NCBI GenBank assembly: GCA_013138735.1
Contig: WTCE01000100.1
Coordinates: 1-64,000, forward strand
Reading direction: 5' to 3'
Length of the DNA: 64,000 nt
Source: Crocinitomix sp.
GTDB lineage: Bacteria > Bacteroidota > Bacteroidia > Flavobacteriales_D > Crocinitomicaceae
This document shows, in pieces, positions 10,174 through 19,542 of the stretch (its first letter is position 1; every line of letters starts with the position of its first letter). The notes beneath the pieces were generated by a model, which worked only from the letters and a program-made list of their open reading frames with translations, made no database searches and had not been told where the DNA came from. The position numbers and the translations under genes were made by a program.

Positions 10174-11331
10174 ATGAAGGATTTAAGTATTTATTTCGAA
10201 ACCATTGAAAGGCGAGGGGAGTATGCCCCAGGTCAAGTTGGTGAATCTGTTCATGATATTTCCAATGTTCATTATGAAGATTTGGCTGAAAATAGTCTTG
10301 CATTCATTTACGTTCCAGATTACAGAAATAGTGATATTCAGCAAAACGAAAGCTGGATCAATGATTTTAGAGCGGCCCTATTTGAACTTTACAAAGGTGA
10401 ATGGGCTGCAGAAATGTATGAATTAGGTATTATTCGGCCCGGAGCATCAGTTGCCGATACTTATACCGCCGTGCGTGACGTGGTAACCGAGTTGGTTAAA
10501 GCTCAAATTTTTCCAATCATTATTGGAGGAAGTCAAGATTTAACCTATCCAATTTACCAAGCCTACGAAAAATTAGAACAAACCATTAACATTATTGCAG
10601 TTGATCCCGCGCTTGATCTTGGAGATCCTGAGCAGGACATTCATTCAAAAGGATGGTTAAACAAAATTGTACTGCATAAACCCAATTATTTATTTAATTT
10701 TTCATTATTCGGTTATCAATCTTATTTGGTAAATCCTAAGGAAACCCAATTGCTGAACGATCTTTATTTTGATGCGTTCCGCCTAGGAGATTTTTACAAG
10801 AATGAAAAAATGGTAGAGCCCCAGCTCAGAAATGCGGATATTTTGAGTTTTGACATGGATGCTATTCGCTCTTCCGATAATAAAAGCAATCAACGGAATT
10901 TACCCAATGGGTTTTATGGTGAAGATGCCTGCCGCATTATGCGATATGCTGGTTTGAGTGATAAATTGACAAGTCTAGGACTATTTAACTTCTCACCGAA
11001 TCAAAACGGCTATCAAAGCGATATAAACTTGCTAGCGCAAATGATTTGGTATTTCACAGAAGGATTTAACCTTCGAAAAAAAGATTATCCAATTGGGAGC
11101 AAAGCTGCCTATATCAAATACCGGGTGAACATTGATGATTTCCGTGACGAAATCATTTTCTATAAAAGCAATAAAAGCAGCCGCTGGTGGATGGAAGTCC
11201 CTTATCCAAAAATCAAAGGAATAAAACTGCAACGCCATTTATTGGTGCCTTGCGATTATGAAGATTATGAAAATGCCCTCAACAATGAATTGCCAGATTT
11301 GTGGTTGAGAACCTATAAAAAGCTTTCTTAG
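10174..11331 (+). CDS. Arginase/formimidoylglutamase-fold protein with degenerate metal site
   Basis: This 385-aa protein has the ureohydrolase fold order. GGSQD (118-122) stands where active enzymes have GGDHS, DPALD (144-148) where they have DAHxD, and SFDMD (225-229) where they have S-x-D-x-D. The Asp ligands remain but both metal-ligand histidines are replaced. It follows topA, a position I have seen for similar proteins in Flavobacteria, where they are annotated as formimidoylglutamase or arginase. Loss of the histidines suggests altered metal use or a non-enzymatic role; that is inference. No hut genes are nearby. Confidence 0.8.
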   Translation: MKDLSIYFETIERRGEYAPGQVGESVHDISNVHYEDLAENSLAFIYVPDYRNSDIQQNESWINDFRAALFELYKGEWAAEMYELGIIRPGASVADTYTAVRDVVTELVKAQIFPIIIGGSQDLTYPIYQAYEKLEQTINIIAVDPALDLGDPEQDIHSKGWLNKIVLHKPNYLFNFSLFGYQSYLVNPKETQLLNDLYFDAFRLGDFYKNEKMVEPQLRNADILSFDMDAIRSSDNKSNQRNLPNGFYGEDACRIMRYAGLSDKLTSLGLFNFSPNQNGYQSDINLLAQMIWYFTEGFNLRKKDYPIGSKAAYIKYRVNIDDFRDEIIFYKSNKSSRWWMEVPYPKIKGIKLQRHLLVPCDYEDYENALNNELPDLWLRTYKKLS

Positions 11332-11394
11332 AAATTCTTAGTTAAGTTTCTCTCCTCATAGTTTTTGGGGTTAATCCAAACTTACTCCTCAAAA

Positions 11395-11482
11395 CCCAAA
11401 CTTCTCAATAGCCGAAACTTTAGTGAAGGTTATCTATCCCCAAACTTTTTAGTCACTGAAGCCTTGGCGAAGGTTATTTAAC
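11395..11482. repeat. Two tandem copies of a 44-bp unit
   Basis: Units 11395-11438 and 11439-11482 both start CCCAAACTT and contain GAAGGTTAT near the end, with about 70% match and no length change. The second copy runs straight into the TTAA edge of the MITE-like element. Nothing coding is seen in the rest of 11332-11753. Confidence 0.6.
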
Positions 11483-11660
11483 CCGAATTATTCATGGGTT
11501 TTCGTTATGAAAAGTCAAAACACCAATAGAATTGGGAAGCGCAGAGTTTTTTTACTGAAAGAATTGTCACCCAATTTTGAGGAAACAAAAAATTGAGCAT
11601 TCTTAATTATAGCAGGTGGTTTGGCTTTGGAATAGAATACGGGTGAATGATTCGGGTTAA
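11478..11660. mobile_element. MITE-like 183-bp element, copy 2
   Basis: Same length and same TTAA-bounded inverted ends as the copy at 197-379, differing at about seven positions. It lies between the arginase-fold gene and the first porP/sprF gene, about 90 bp before the latter's ATG, so it could contribute to that gene's promoter region. It has no protein-coding potential of its own. Confidence 0.8.
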
Positions 11661-11753
11661 ACTCCATCCTCAAAAAGGTTACTTTTTGATTACCCAGACA
11701 TAAATAAACGAGCAATGCCTCAATTTGTTAAATGGTAAGCAAAGAAATATCTT

Positions 11754-12716
11754 ATGATTAAATTTTTACTCAGCACAATTTTTATCCTAACTACTTATTT
11801 TACTGTTGCCCTAGCGCAACAAGATCGGCAATTCACCCAATTTATGTTCGATCGCATGTCCTACAATCCTGCCACAACAGGCTTCAATGGTTATTGCGGA
11901 ACATTAATATATCGCAATCAATGGGATAGGGTACAAGACGCGCCAAATACAACCTTGCTGAATGTGCAAGGCAACCTTCAAAATTTAAACGTAGGGCGAG
12001 GCACAGTTGGAGTAGGGCTTTCGCTTTCAAATGATGTCATAGGGTTTCTTAAAAGCAATAACGTGGTAATGAACGCGGCTTATCATATGCCGACCGATTA
12101 TGGAACGTTAAGCACTGGAGTAGGGGTTGGATTAATTAATGTGGGGTTTGATCCAAATTGGGTTACTCCAAGCACGCCTGTAGAATTGGATCCTTCCCTT
12201 GTTGGGATAACACAAAAAATAGGGCAAACAGGATTTGACAATAATTTCGGTTTGTATTGGTACGGTGATCAAGATTATTATGTTGGATTTTCAATGACGC
12301 ATGTAGCGCCTGCAAAATTGACCAATCTTAGCTTTAACATGGCACGGCATTATTACGTTATGGCAGGTGTAAAAAAGGAAATAAATAAGGGACACAATGT
12401 TCCGATCTTTTTAAATCCAAGCACGTTGATTAAGGCAGACGGGGCTACAATGGTTTTTGACCTAAATCTAAAAGTAGACGTTTGGGTTTCAAAAGACGCT
12501 TATTTTTGGGGAGGCATAACCTATCGCTTGTCAGATGCCTTTGCGTTTATGGCTGGGTATGCAAGAGATAATTTCAAAGTAGGTTATTCCTTTGATGCAA
12601 TGACCAACCCTTTGAGTGGATATGGCAGGGGATCCCATGAATTAATGGTGAGTTACTGCATTTTTCCACCTAAAAAATCCACCACGCGAACAGGATGGTT
12701 GTTTAAACTTAGGTGA
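11754..12716 (+). CDS. PorP/SprF-family type IX secretion membrane protein (first copy)
   Basis: The 320-aa protein has a signal peptide (…YFTVALAQQ) and then the PorP/SprF hallmark 'QFTQFMFDRMSYNPATTGFN'. The rest is a predicted outer-membrane beta-barrel. Family members anchor adhesins or the C-terminal modules of T9SS cargo at the cell surface. It is strongly similar to the next gene: a stretch of about 30 residues from MFDRMSYNPATTG to RVQDAPNTT is identical. It lies 265 bp before that paralogue and downstream of a MITE-like repeat. Confidence 0.92.
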   Translation: MIKFLLSTIFILTTYFTVALAQQDRQFTQFMFDRMSYNPATTGFNGYCGTLIYRNQWDRVQDAPNTTLLNVQGNLQNLNVGRGTVGVGLSLSNDVIGFLKSNNVVMNAAYHMPTDYGTLSTGVGVGLINVGFDPNWVTPSTPVELDPSLVGITQKIGQTGFDNNFGLYWYGDQDYYVGFSMTHVAPAKLTNLSFNMARHYYVMAGVKKEINKGHNVPIFLNPSTLIKADGATMVFDLNLKVDVWVSKDAYFWGGITYRLSDAFAFMAGYARDNFKVGYSFDAMTNPLSGYGRGSHELMVSYCIFPPKKSTTRTGWLFKLR

Positions 12717-12981
12717 AAATCAGCAGCATTTTTTTTTAAAATAAAATCAATTGAAACTTAGTTTTGGTTTTTTCCGTATCAACATTTGGTAGCGATAGTG
12801 TCTATCGAATATTTAGACCAATGATTGCCTAAGAACATGCCATATTGGAGCGTTAAAAAAAAAGCATAAAATTTAGAAAGTGAAATAGATCAATAAAATA
12901 ATTTCGTTTTCCATTAATTTTAATTATTTTAGCCCTCTGTTGGAGTGTTCCGACGTTAAATGGTATTGAAAAAACTAATTT

Positions 12982-13968
12982 ATGAAGAAAGTTTTATCTC
13001 TAGTATTGTGCTGTTTATCAGTAGGTTTTGTCTACGGACAACAAGATAAACAATTCACGCATTACATGTTTGATCGCATGTCTTACAATCCAGCAACAAC
13101 TGGATTTAATGGCTACTGTGGTACTTTGATCTATAGAAATCAATGGGATCGTGTGCAAGATGCACCTAATACAACTCTTTTCAATGCGCAGGGCAACTTG
13201 CAAAACGTAATTCTAGGGCCTGGTGGTTTAGGAGTTGGTTTATCATTTGCAAATGACGCTATTGGATTTCAACGTAACAATAACTTAACAGTTAGTGCTG
13301 CTTATCACTTACCGACTGATTACGGGATATTAAGTGGAGGTATTGGTTTAGGTTTAATCAATGTAGGATTTAGTCCCGCATGGATTCCGCCACAAACTGC
13401 TGCTAACTTAGATCCAGCTATTGCTTCTATCAATACTAAGATAGGTGCTACAGGATTTGATCAAAGTTTTGGTTTATACTGGTATGGTAATGAAGGTTAT
13501 TATGTAGGATTATCTGCTACGCACCTGGCGCCAGCAAATCTTGATAAAGTAAGCTACTCAGTTGCAAGACACTATTATGTAATGGGAGGTTATACTTATG
13601 ATTTGGGTTCTCAAATCGGAACTAGAAATAAATTAGAATTAAAACCAAGTGTTTTATTAAAGGCTGATGGTTCAACCATGGTGTTTGATGTAAACCTTAT
13701 GGCTGATTATTGGTTGAATACAGATTCTTATTTCTGGGCTGGAGCATCTTATAGATTCTCTGATGCGATTGCAATAATGGCTGGATACGGATTCTCACCA
13801 AGTAAGAATATAAGCAAAGACATGTTTAAAATTGGATATTCATTTGATATAATGACTAACCCTTTGAACGAGTATGGTAAAGGTACGCATGAGCTGATGG
13901 CGAACTATTGTATGTTCCCACCACCACCTGTTGTACCACGTCATGGTAACCCGTTCATTTTGCAATAG
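12982..13968 (+). CDS. PorP/SprF-family type IX secretion membrane protein (second copy)
   Basis: This 328-aa outer-membrane barrel with signal peptide (…GFVYGQQ) heads the gldK-L-M-N run, the standard place for porP in Bacteroidota. It differs from the upstream copy mainly by an insertion near residues 205-215 ('YDLGSQIGTRNK') and a longer C-terminal region. The position suggests this is the ancestral porP of the core cluster and 11754-12716 the duplicate; that is inference. Confidence 0.93.
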   Translation: MKKVLSLVLCCLSVGFVYGQQDKQFTHYMFDRMSYNPATTGFNGYCGTLIYRNQWDRVQDAPNTTLFNAQGNLQNVILGPGGLGVGLSFANDAIGFQRNNNLTVSAAYHLPTDYGILSGGIGLGLINVGFSPAWIPPQTAANLDPAIASINTKIGATGFDQSFGLYWYGNEGYYVGLSATHLAPANLDKVSYSVARHYYVMGGYTYDLGSQIGTRNKLELKPSVLLKADGSTMVFDVNLMADYWLNTDSYFWAGASYRFSDAIAIMAGYGFSPSKNISKDMFKIGYSFDIMTNPLNEYGKGTHELMANYCMFPPPPVVPRHGNPFILQ

Positions 13969-14076
13969 ACAAAAAAAAATGTAACCTAATTAAATTACTC
14001 TCGTTAATAGAAGACCTAACCCTTATTAAGTCCTGATAGTCGAAAGGTAAAGATTGGTAGAAAAAACAAAGGTAGC

Positions 14077-15654
14077 ATGAAGAAATTAATGGTTTTTGTA
14101 GTAGGAATTACACTCTTGATATCAAGTTGTAATTCAGGATCCGGGCACTTGCTCGGAGTGCAGGGAAGAAAAGTCTTTTTTCCAGAAATTCCTCTAGGTA
14201 TGATTTACATCCCTTCAGGTTCTTACACAATGGGTGCAAGTGATCAAGATGTTCCATTCTTGCATCAGTCCCGTTCTCACGTAGTTTCAATACACGCATT
14301 GTATATGGATCAAACGGAGATCACAAATAACGAGTATCGTGAATTTGTGCATTGGGTTCGTGATTCAATCTTTTTGGAGAAAGTGTATGAAAATACCAAT
14401 CCAACTGGGAATGATGAAATTGAAGAGGAAGCAATCGGGGACATGTTAAATCACCCGGACATCTATTATGATGAGGTAAACTTGGAATGGAAAGAATTCG
14501 ATCCAACGCAGCCTTATATCAATAGAGAGTTGTTTTCTTTATCGTGGAAAGTAAGAGGCATAAAAGACAATCAAATTATACCTTTGATTTCTGACATGTA
14601 CTTACGTCCGAACGAAAGATTCTACAAAAGAAGAGAAATTGATACACGTAAGTTGAAATTCCGTTATTACTGGATTGACTTGCAGGAAGCTGCGCGTAAA
14701 GGCCGTGTAAATATTAGACGTGATGGTTATACTAGAGATGGAGATTACAAAGATCCTTCTTTAGATCCACAACACCGTGATTTGAAAAATCCAAGACATC
14801 CATTTACGGATGAACCAGTTGGTCAAGATTTGGATTTAGGTCATTTCAATAAAAAAGGTCAAAACAATGCCTTAAGATCACATGAAGACAGAAGTCGTTT
14901 CATTATTGATGAGGTAATTAATGTATATCCTGATACGTTATGTTGGGTACGTGATTTCACATACTCATTTAACGATCCAATGACGAATATGTATTTCTGG
15001 CATCCAGCATACGACAACTATCCTGTAGTTGGTATCACATGGGTACAAGCGAAAGCATTCTGTATTTGGAGAACACAAAAATTAAATAGCTGGTTAAACT
15101 CAGTTGGTTCACTTTGGGTACAAGATTTTAGATTGCCTACAGAAGGTGAGTGGGAGTATGCTGCTCGTGGAAACTTAAAACACAGTCCATATCCTTGGGG
15201 TGGTCCTTACATCAGAAACTCAGGTGGATGTATGTTAGGTAACTTTAAACCAATGAGAGGAAGATATTTTGATGACGGTGGTTTTTATACTGTGAAATCA
15301 TACTCTTACAATCCAAACGGATACGGTTTATACTGTATGTCTGGTAACGTTGCTGAGTGGACAGAAACTGCATTTGATGAGTCTGTTTATGAGTTCTCTC
15401 ATGACTTAAGTCCTGAATACAGATACCATGCAATGGATTGGGATCCACCATCAATGAAACGTAAAGTAATTAGAGGTGGTTCTTGGAAAGATATAGGATA
15501 CTACCTACAAACTGGAACACGAACATACGAGTACCAGGATACTTCAAAATCATACGTTGGATTTAGATGTGTTCAAACGCACATTGGACGTGGTGGTGAT
15601 GATTTCGATAAAGAAGGCGGAGAAGAGTTGAAGTCTGATATCGAATTGAGATAA
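14077..15654 (+). CDS. gldK: T9SS/gliding lipoprotein GldK (PorK)
   Basis: This outer-membrane lipoprotein with a formylglycine-generating-enzyme-like fold forms, with GldN/PorN, the periplasmic ring of the type IX machine. The signal ends in the lipobox LLISSC. The body has 'IPSGSYTMGASDQD', 'MDQTEITNNEYREFV', 'RLPTEGEWEYAARG', 'GNVAEWTE' and 'VIRGGSW', all characteristic of SUMF1-type domains. At 525 aa and just before gldL it is GldK rather than GldJ. Confidence 0.95.
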   Translation: MKKLMVFVVGITLLISSCNSGSGHLLGVQGRKVFFPEIPLGMIYIPSGSYTMGASDQDVPFLHQSRSHVVSIHALYMDQTEITNNEYREFVHWVRDSIFLEKVYENTNPTGNDEIEEEAIGDMLNHPDIYYDEVNLEWKEFDPTQPYINRELFSLSWKVRGIKDNQIIPLISDMYLRPNERFYKRREIDTRKLKFRYYWIDLQEAARKGRVNIRRDGYTRDGDYKDPSLDPQHRDLKNPRHPFTDEPVGQDLDLGHFNKKGQNNALRSHEDRSRFIIDEVINVYPDTLCWVRDFTYSFNDPMTNMYFWHPAYDNYPVVGITWVQAKAFCIWRTQKLNSWLNSVGSLWVQDFRLPTEGEWEYAARGNLKHSPYPWGGPYIRNSGGCMLGNFKPMRGRYFDDGGFYTVKSYSYNPNGYGLYCMSGNVAEWTETAFDESVYEFSHDLSPEYRYHAMDWDPPSMKRKVIRGGSWKDIGYYLQTGTRTYEYQDTSKSYVGFRCVQTHIGRGGDDFDKEGGEELKSDIELR

Positions 15655-15713
15655 TACAAGCATTCAAATAAATAACCAAATAAATAAATGTTTAACTAAA
15701 AAGCAAGGAAACT

Positions 15714-16559
15714 ATGAGACCAGGAACTAAAAAATGGAAATTATTTATGGCGAAGTTGTACGGTATCGGTGCAGCAATCGTTATTATGGGAGCACTCTTT
15801 AAAATTATGCACTGGCCCTTTGCAGGTCTAATGCTTATTATTGGATTGTCTACCGAAGCAGTTATTTTCTTTTTCTCGGCATTTGAGCCGTTACACGAAG
15901 ACCCTAAGTGGGAATTAGTATACCCAGAATTAGCGTTAGCACATGACGAAGATTTTGATTTACATGCTTACTTAGATGAAAAAGGAGAATCAGGATTAAT
16001 GCACGGCGGTGGCGGTGGCGGAGGTTCCGTAACTGGAATTACCGAAAAATTCGATAACCTTTTAGAGGAAGCTAAGATAGACGCAGATCTTTTGAACAGA
16101 TTAGGAGATGGTATTAGAACGTTAAGTGATAATGCTGAAGGTCTTAAAGCCGTTTCTGGAGCTGCTGCAGCAACAGATTCTTATGTTTCAAGTTTAGAAA
16201 ATGCTTCTGAGCAAGTTAAAGGATTGTCTAATACATATGAAAAAGCATCTGAATCAATCTTAGGATTGACTTCTGGAGCTGAAGAAGGAGCATCTTTTGG
16301 AGAGCAAATCTCTAAAGTGTCTACGAATTTAGCCGCTTTAAATAATGTTTACGAACTACAATTAAAAGGATCTAGTGCTCATTTAGAGTCTACAGAGAAA
16401 TTCCAAGCGAATGTAACTGAGATGATGTCTAACTTGAGTGATTCAGTAGAGGATACTAAATTGTACAAAGAAAACATGGCTATGTTATCTAGAAACTTGA
16501 CTGATTTGAATCAAGTTTATGGTAATATGCTAAAAGCTATGACTGTATCTAGAGATTAA
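15714..16559 (+). CDS. gldL: T9SS/gliding inner-membrane motor protein GldL (PorL)
   Basis: GldL forms the proton-driven motor with GldM. The 281-aa protein has two N-terminal membrane helices (~14-33 and ~38-56; 'ALFKIMHWPFAGLMLIIGL'), a conserved glutamate in the second ('STEAVIFFFSAFEP'), a Gly-rich hinge 'HGGGGGGGSV' and a long helical cytoplasmic tail. Only one gldL is present although gldM and gldN are duplicated. Confidence 0.96.
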   Translation: MRPGTKKWKLFMAKLYGIGAAIVIMGALFKIMHWPFAGLMLIIGLSTEAVIFFFSAFEPLHEDPKWELVYPELALAHDEDFDLHAYLDEKGESGLMHGGGGGGGSVTGITEKFDNLLEEAKIDADLLNRLGDGIRTLSDNAEGLKAVSGAAAATDSYVSSLENASEQVKGLSNTYEKASESILGLTSGAEEGASFGEQISKVSTNLAALNNVYELQLKGSSAHLESTEKFQANVTEMMSNLSDSVEDTKLYKENMAMLSRNLTDLNQVYGNMLKAMTVSRD

Positions 16560-16612
16560 TTTTCATTTTTAAATGAGATTAATTAATGTTAAATCAAAAA
16601 AATAGATAAATC

Positions 16613-18340
16613 ATGGCAGGAGGAAAAGAAACCCCTAGACAAAAGATGATCGGTATGATGTACCTCGTACTGACTGCCCTTCTAGCACTAAACGTATCGA
16701 AGCAGGTAATTGCTGCTTTTGTTACGATTAATGATAAATTGGATCGCAGTGCACAAATTATCGATCAAAATAATCAAAGTAATTATTCTTCTTTTGACAA
16801 AAAAATCACGACGGTTAAAGCCCAAGGTGGAGATGTTAATACAGTTAAAGTTTGGCAAGAGCGCTCTTTTTTAGTGCGTGACAAAACAACTGAGATTATC
16901 GGATTCCTTTTAGGTGAATGTAACGAAATGGTTGAAATGGCAGAAGGTGTTTCATGGATTGAAGAAAGTGATGACAAAGGAAATATTTTGTCCCTTAAAC
17001 CACTTGCTGAAATCATGAACATGGATAATTACGATATTCCAACGAACTTGTTCATTGGAGGAGATCCTCAAAACCCTTCACAAAGGGGTAAGGATATCAG
17101 AAATAGAGTAATTGAATATAGAAATGCTGTTGCCTCTATTATGGCAACGTATGAAACGCCAAAAGGTAAATTTAGTTTTACAGCTCCAGCCGACATGAGT
17201 GGGTTGAAGGAAAGTTTAAAAACTTGTAACTCTGAAGACACTGCTGCAATTGGAGCGTTCATGAAATCTTTGAATATTCCAGAGATGATTGACCAAACAA
17301 TTCACGGTGAAACCGAAACAATGCCTTGGCCTTCAGTTATGTTTGATCATGCGCCAATTGTTGCAGCTGCAGCAATGTTAACAGCGCTAAAATTAGATGT
17401 TAAGAATTCTGAGTCAATGGCGACTGAATTTTTACTTAGTAAGGTGGATGTACAAGAGTTTGATTTCAACAAAATTGAACCTTTAGCATTTGCACCAACA
17501 GGTTACATCAACCAGGGAGATTCGTTACAGCTTAGCGTAATGATTGCAGCTTATGATTCAACAGAAATTCCAAAAGTAAAATATGGGATGGATGCTGATA
17601 CTGCAAACACGGACAACTGGAAGCCTTCTAATAACGCTGATGGAAGCATCAGCCTAGTAGGTAGCACTCCTGGATTGCACAAAGTAAAAGGTGTGATTAT
17701 GGTAAAGCAACGAGGTATCGAAGTTCCAAAACCATGGAGTTTTGAATACACTGTTGGTCAGCCAATGGGAGTTGTTGCATTGCCTCAAATGCGCGTACTT
17801 TATAGAGGTTACGACAATATTGTAGAAGGAACCGCATCAGGTTTTCCTGCAGATCGTGTAACCTTATCGGGTAGTGGGTGTTCTATTAGTAAAGGAAGTA
17901 ACGGACAATATGTTGCTAAAGTAGGGGCTGGTACCCGTGAAGCAACAATTAGCGTCAACGGACGTAAGGATGATGGTGGATCTGTGAACTTGGGATCATT
18001 CAAGTTTGAAGTAAAAAGTCTACCTACACCAAGTTTATACTTAGGAGGTATCTCTAACGGGCAAAACCCTGGTTTATCCAGTGTAAGAGCACAAGGGAGA
18101 GTTTCTTGTAGATATGACGAAAGTGTTCCATTGACCGGTGTGAAGTTTTCTATTGCTAGTGGTACTGTTACTGTTAATGGTATTAAAGGAGAAGGCAAAA
18201 TTACCGGAGGTGGTGGTTTAGATTCTAAAGCAAAGCAAATTTTGACACAGTCTTCAGGAAAACAAGTAACTATTATGGTTGCCTATCGTGGACCTGACGG
18301 CGTTTCTAAAAGAACTGCGTTAGTATTTACTACGAGGTAA
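16613..18340 (+). CDS. gldM: T9SS/gliding motor shaft GldM (PorM), core copy
   Basis: The start 'MAGGKETPRQKMIGMMYLVLTALLALNVS' carries the single N-terminal membrane helix that sits inside the GldL pentamer. The remaining ~540 residues form the periplasmic domains that reach the GldK/N ring. The 575-aa length is somewhat longer than the best-studied homologues. It lies between gldL and gldN in the operon. A paralogue is at 20674-22398. Confidence 0.96.
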   Translation: MAGGKETPRQKMIGMMYLVLTALLALNVSKQVIAAFVTINDKLDRSAQIIDQNNQSNYSSFDKKITTVKAQGGDVNTVKVWQERSFLVRDKTTEIIGFLLGECNEMVEMAEGVSWIEESDDKGNILSLKPLAEIMNMDNYDIPTNLFIGGDPQNPSQRGKDIRNRVIEYRNAVASIMATYETPKGKFSFTAPADMSGLKESLKTCNSEDTAAIGAFMKSLNIPEMIDQTIHGETETMPWPSVMFDHAPIVAAAAMLTALKLDVKNSESMATEFLLSKVDVQEFDFNKIEPLAFAPTGYINQGDSLQLSVMIAAYDSTEIPKVKYGMDADTANTDNWKPSNNADGSISLVGSTPGLHKVKGVIMVKQRGIEVPKPWSFEYTVGQPMGVVALPQMRVLYRGYDNIVEGTASGFPADRVTLSGSGCSISKGSNGQYVAKVGAGTREATISVNGRKDDGGSVNLGSFKFEVKSLPTPSLYLGGISNGQNPGLSSVRAQGRVSCRYDESVPLTGVKFSIASGTVTVNGIKGEGKITGGGGLDSKAKQILTQSSGKQVTIMVAYRGPDGVSKRTALVFTTR

Positions 18341-18365
18341 TAAGAGTTATTAAAAAATGTGAGTT

Positions 18366-19373
18366 ATGAAAAGATTAATTTTTTCTTTAGTGATGTTAAG
18401 TGTGGGGGCAAGTTATGGTCAGACTATTCGTGGACCAATAGCTAATCCAGCACCGGGTGTCTTGGATGGAGTGTATGTTAAAGAGCATATTCCAACTAAG
18501 AAAGTTGTACCCTATGAGTTTGTTCGCGAAGCGGATGTAACTTGGAGTAAAAGGGTATGGAGTGTGATTGATTTAAGAGAAAAATTTAATCATCCGCTTT
18601 ATTATCCCTTGGATGACATGAACGTTTTAGGTGATTGGAACAAAAATTCCACTCGTTGGAGTCTTTGGACTATCATTCGTTATCACGTGATGACAGCTGA
18701 TTTGACCATCTATTCGCCATATAATCCTGCTTGGCAAGATTGGAAAGACGGTGATCAATTTAAGTATCCAATGAGCTTAGCGGATCCTACTAAAAACTAC
18801 TATAATAGTCAAGAGTTTAGAGATAAAGTTTTTCTATTCATTGGTAGTATTTACAGGGATCCAGGAGCAGTACCATTAAAAAGTTGGCAATATCCGTCTG
18901 ATGATAGTGTAGTATATAACGCAGCAACTGGGTTTTATGATGCAGTTTATCCACCAGATGATACAACTTGGTATCAGTCAGATGATATCGTACAGTACAG
19001 GATAAAAGAGGATTGGTTTTTTGATAAAGAAAGATCAGTAATGGACCGTAGAATTATTGGAATTGCTCCAGTTATTTATGGAAAAGATCAAAATGGTAAT
19101 ATCAATGGATTTGAAGAACTGTTTTGGTTGTATTTCCCTGAATGTAGATATGTTTTCCAAAACTTCTTTGTACAAAATCGTCAAAACGATTCGCAAAGAA
19201 TGTCTTTTGATGACTTGTTCTGGAAACGAATGTTCCAGAGCTATATCATAAAGGAGTCCAACTTATACGATCGAGAGATTGATAGCTACAAAGCAGGCGT
19301 AGATGCCTTGCTAGAGTCTGAAAAGATTAAAGAGAAAATCTTTAATTTTGAACATGACTTGTGGAGCTTCTAG
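18366..19373 (+). CDS. gldN: T9SS/gliding ring protein GldN (PorN), core copy
   Basis: This periplasmic protein partners GldK. A signal peptide (…GASYGQ) is followed by 'PAPGVLDGVYVKEHIPTKK', and the conserved block 'DDIVQYRIKEDWFFDKERSVMDRRIIGIAP' is present. It is the last gene of the core operon, which closes with a strong terminator. It contains one cysteine (in 'PECRY'), unlike the seven-cysteine paralogue that follows. Confidence 0.95.
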   Translation: MKRLIFSLVMLSVGASYGQTIRGPIANPAPGVLDGVYVKEHIPTKKVVPYEFVREADVTWSKRVWSVIDLREKFNHPLYYPLDDMNVLGDWNKNSTRWSLWTIIRYHVMTADLTIYSPYNPAWQDWKDGDQFKYPMSLADPTKNYYNSQEFRDKVFLFIGSIYRDPGAVPLKSWQYPSDDSVVYNAATGFYDAVYPPDDTTWYQSDDIVQYRIKEDWFFDKERSVMDRRIIGIAPVIYGKDQNGNINGFEELFWLYFPECRYVFQNFFVQNRQNDSQRMSFDDLFWKRMFQSYIIKESNLYDREIDSYKAGVDALLESEKIKEKIFNFEHDLWSF

Positions 19374-19392
19374 TTCACATTAAATAAAATTG

Positions 19393-19425
19393 AAACCCCT
19401 GATGTTAAACGTTAGGGGTTTTTTT
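19393..19425 (+). terminator. Terminator of the core gldKLMN operon
   Basis: AAACCCCT pairs with AGGGGTTT around a 13-nt loop and is followed by seven T residues, 20 bp after the gldN stop. It separates the core cluster from the duplicate gldN/gldM pair. Confidence 0.85.
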
Positions 19426-19542
19426 ATGCTTTTATTTTGTGCTTGGGACTTTTTATTAAGTGTTTATGGCGTAGATAATTGTAACCAATATTCCCTTTTT
19501 GATTCTACTAAGACGAGTGATTAAAACGTCTAACATAAATCA

